A DNA stretch of 6,316 bases from UBA6170 sp034429975 (GTDB taxonomy: Bacteria > Chloroflexota > Anaerolineae > Anaerolineales > Anaerolineaceae). The stretch covers positions 1 to 6,316 of the forward strand of contig DAOUFM010000089.1 of NCBI GenBank assembly GCA_034429975.1, read 5' to 3'. The stretch's first letter is position 1. Every line of letters starts with the position of its first letter. The notes below the pieces were generated by a model that worked only from the letters and a program-made list of their open reading frames with translations, ran no database searches and was not told the origin of the DNA. Of the stretch, positions 6,256 to 6,316 are shown piece after piece. The translations under genes were made by a program, and so were the position numbers.

Positions 6256-6284
6256 GAAGAGCGGAAGCGAGCTTTTCTCTTTTC
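6256..6284 (+). terminator. Possible terminator after the last gene
   Basis: GAAGAGC (6256-6262) can pair with GCTTTTC (6271-6277) over seven bp with one G-U, closing an eight-base loop, followed by the pyrimidine tract TCTTTTC (6278-6284). It lies 46 bases after the stop at 6208-6210. The stem is short and the T-run is interrupted, so it is only a candidate. Confidence 0.4.
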
Positions 6285-6303
6285 TAATCATCAATCTTAT
6301 GTT

Positions 6304-6309
6304 AGAATC
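6304..6309 (+). promoter_or_regulatory. Possible -10 box for a gene beyond the window
   Basis: TAGAAT matches TATAAT at five of six bases and lies after the possible terminator, where a new transcription unit could begin. No good -35 is visible upstream and the downstream gene is outside the window. Confidence 0.2.
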
Positions 6310-6316
6310 TTCGCAC

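Noticed and set aside
6013..6294. Minus-strand 93-codon frame at the right end
   Set aside because: It covers the well-supported 154-residue gene on the other strand and shows no protein-like features.
1..6316. CRISPR array, transposase, integrase or toxin-antitoxin pair
   Set aside because: No regularly spaced repeats and no such coding sequence were seen; the acquired character of the middle block rests only on composition.

Overview
The window shows part of a bacterial chromosome: a five-gene stretch, all on the + strand, preceded by the tail of a housekeeping gene. The translation machinery gene (leuS), the NarL-type two-component system with HAMP and GAF modules, the Tat-exported flavoprotein and the multihaem cytochrome fit an anaerobic or facultative bacterium. 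The style of the genes recalls Chloroflexota (Anaerolineae-like), but this is an impression, not something the sequence proves.

Layout: 1-180 is the 3' end of leuS. 181-510 is a non-coding gap with two inverted repeats and a good sigma70-type promoter. 511-1086 encodes a membrane-anchored NapC/NirT/NrfH-like c-type cytochrome with five CXXCH haem motifs. 1116-2570 encodes a Tat-exported, probably lipid-anchored FAD protein of the fumarate reductase/flavocytochrome c family. A strong intrinsic terminator follows (2591-2633), then a separate promoter (2635-2664). 2698-4926 encodes a histidine kinase (extracytoplasmic sensor, HAMP, GAF, HisKA_3, HATPase) that overlaps by one base with its NarL/LuxR response regulator (4926-5606). 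5746-6210 encodes an unrecognised 154-residue helical protein, followed by a possible terminator.

How the genes may work together: the cytochrome would take electrons from the menaquinone pool and pass them to the extracytoplasmic flavoprotein, which would reduce an unknown organic acceptor. The adjacent sensor kinase has a large extracytoplasmic domain and could detect that acceptor and switch the reductase pair on. The flavoprotein lacks, by eye, the residues that define fumarate reduction, so the substrate is probably something else.

The four middle genes are markedly AT-rich compared with leuS and the last gene, which suggests that the reductase plus regulator block was acquired as a unit between two resident genes. 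The exciting candidate here is a self-contained, inducible anaerobic respiration module with unknown substrate.
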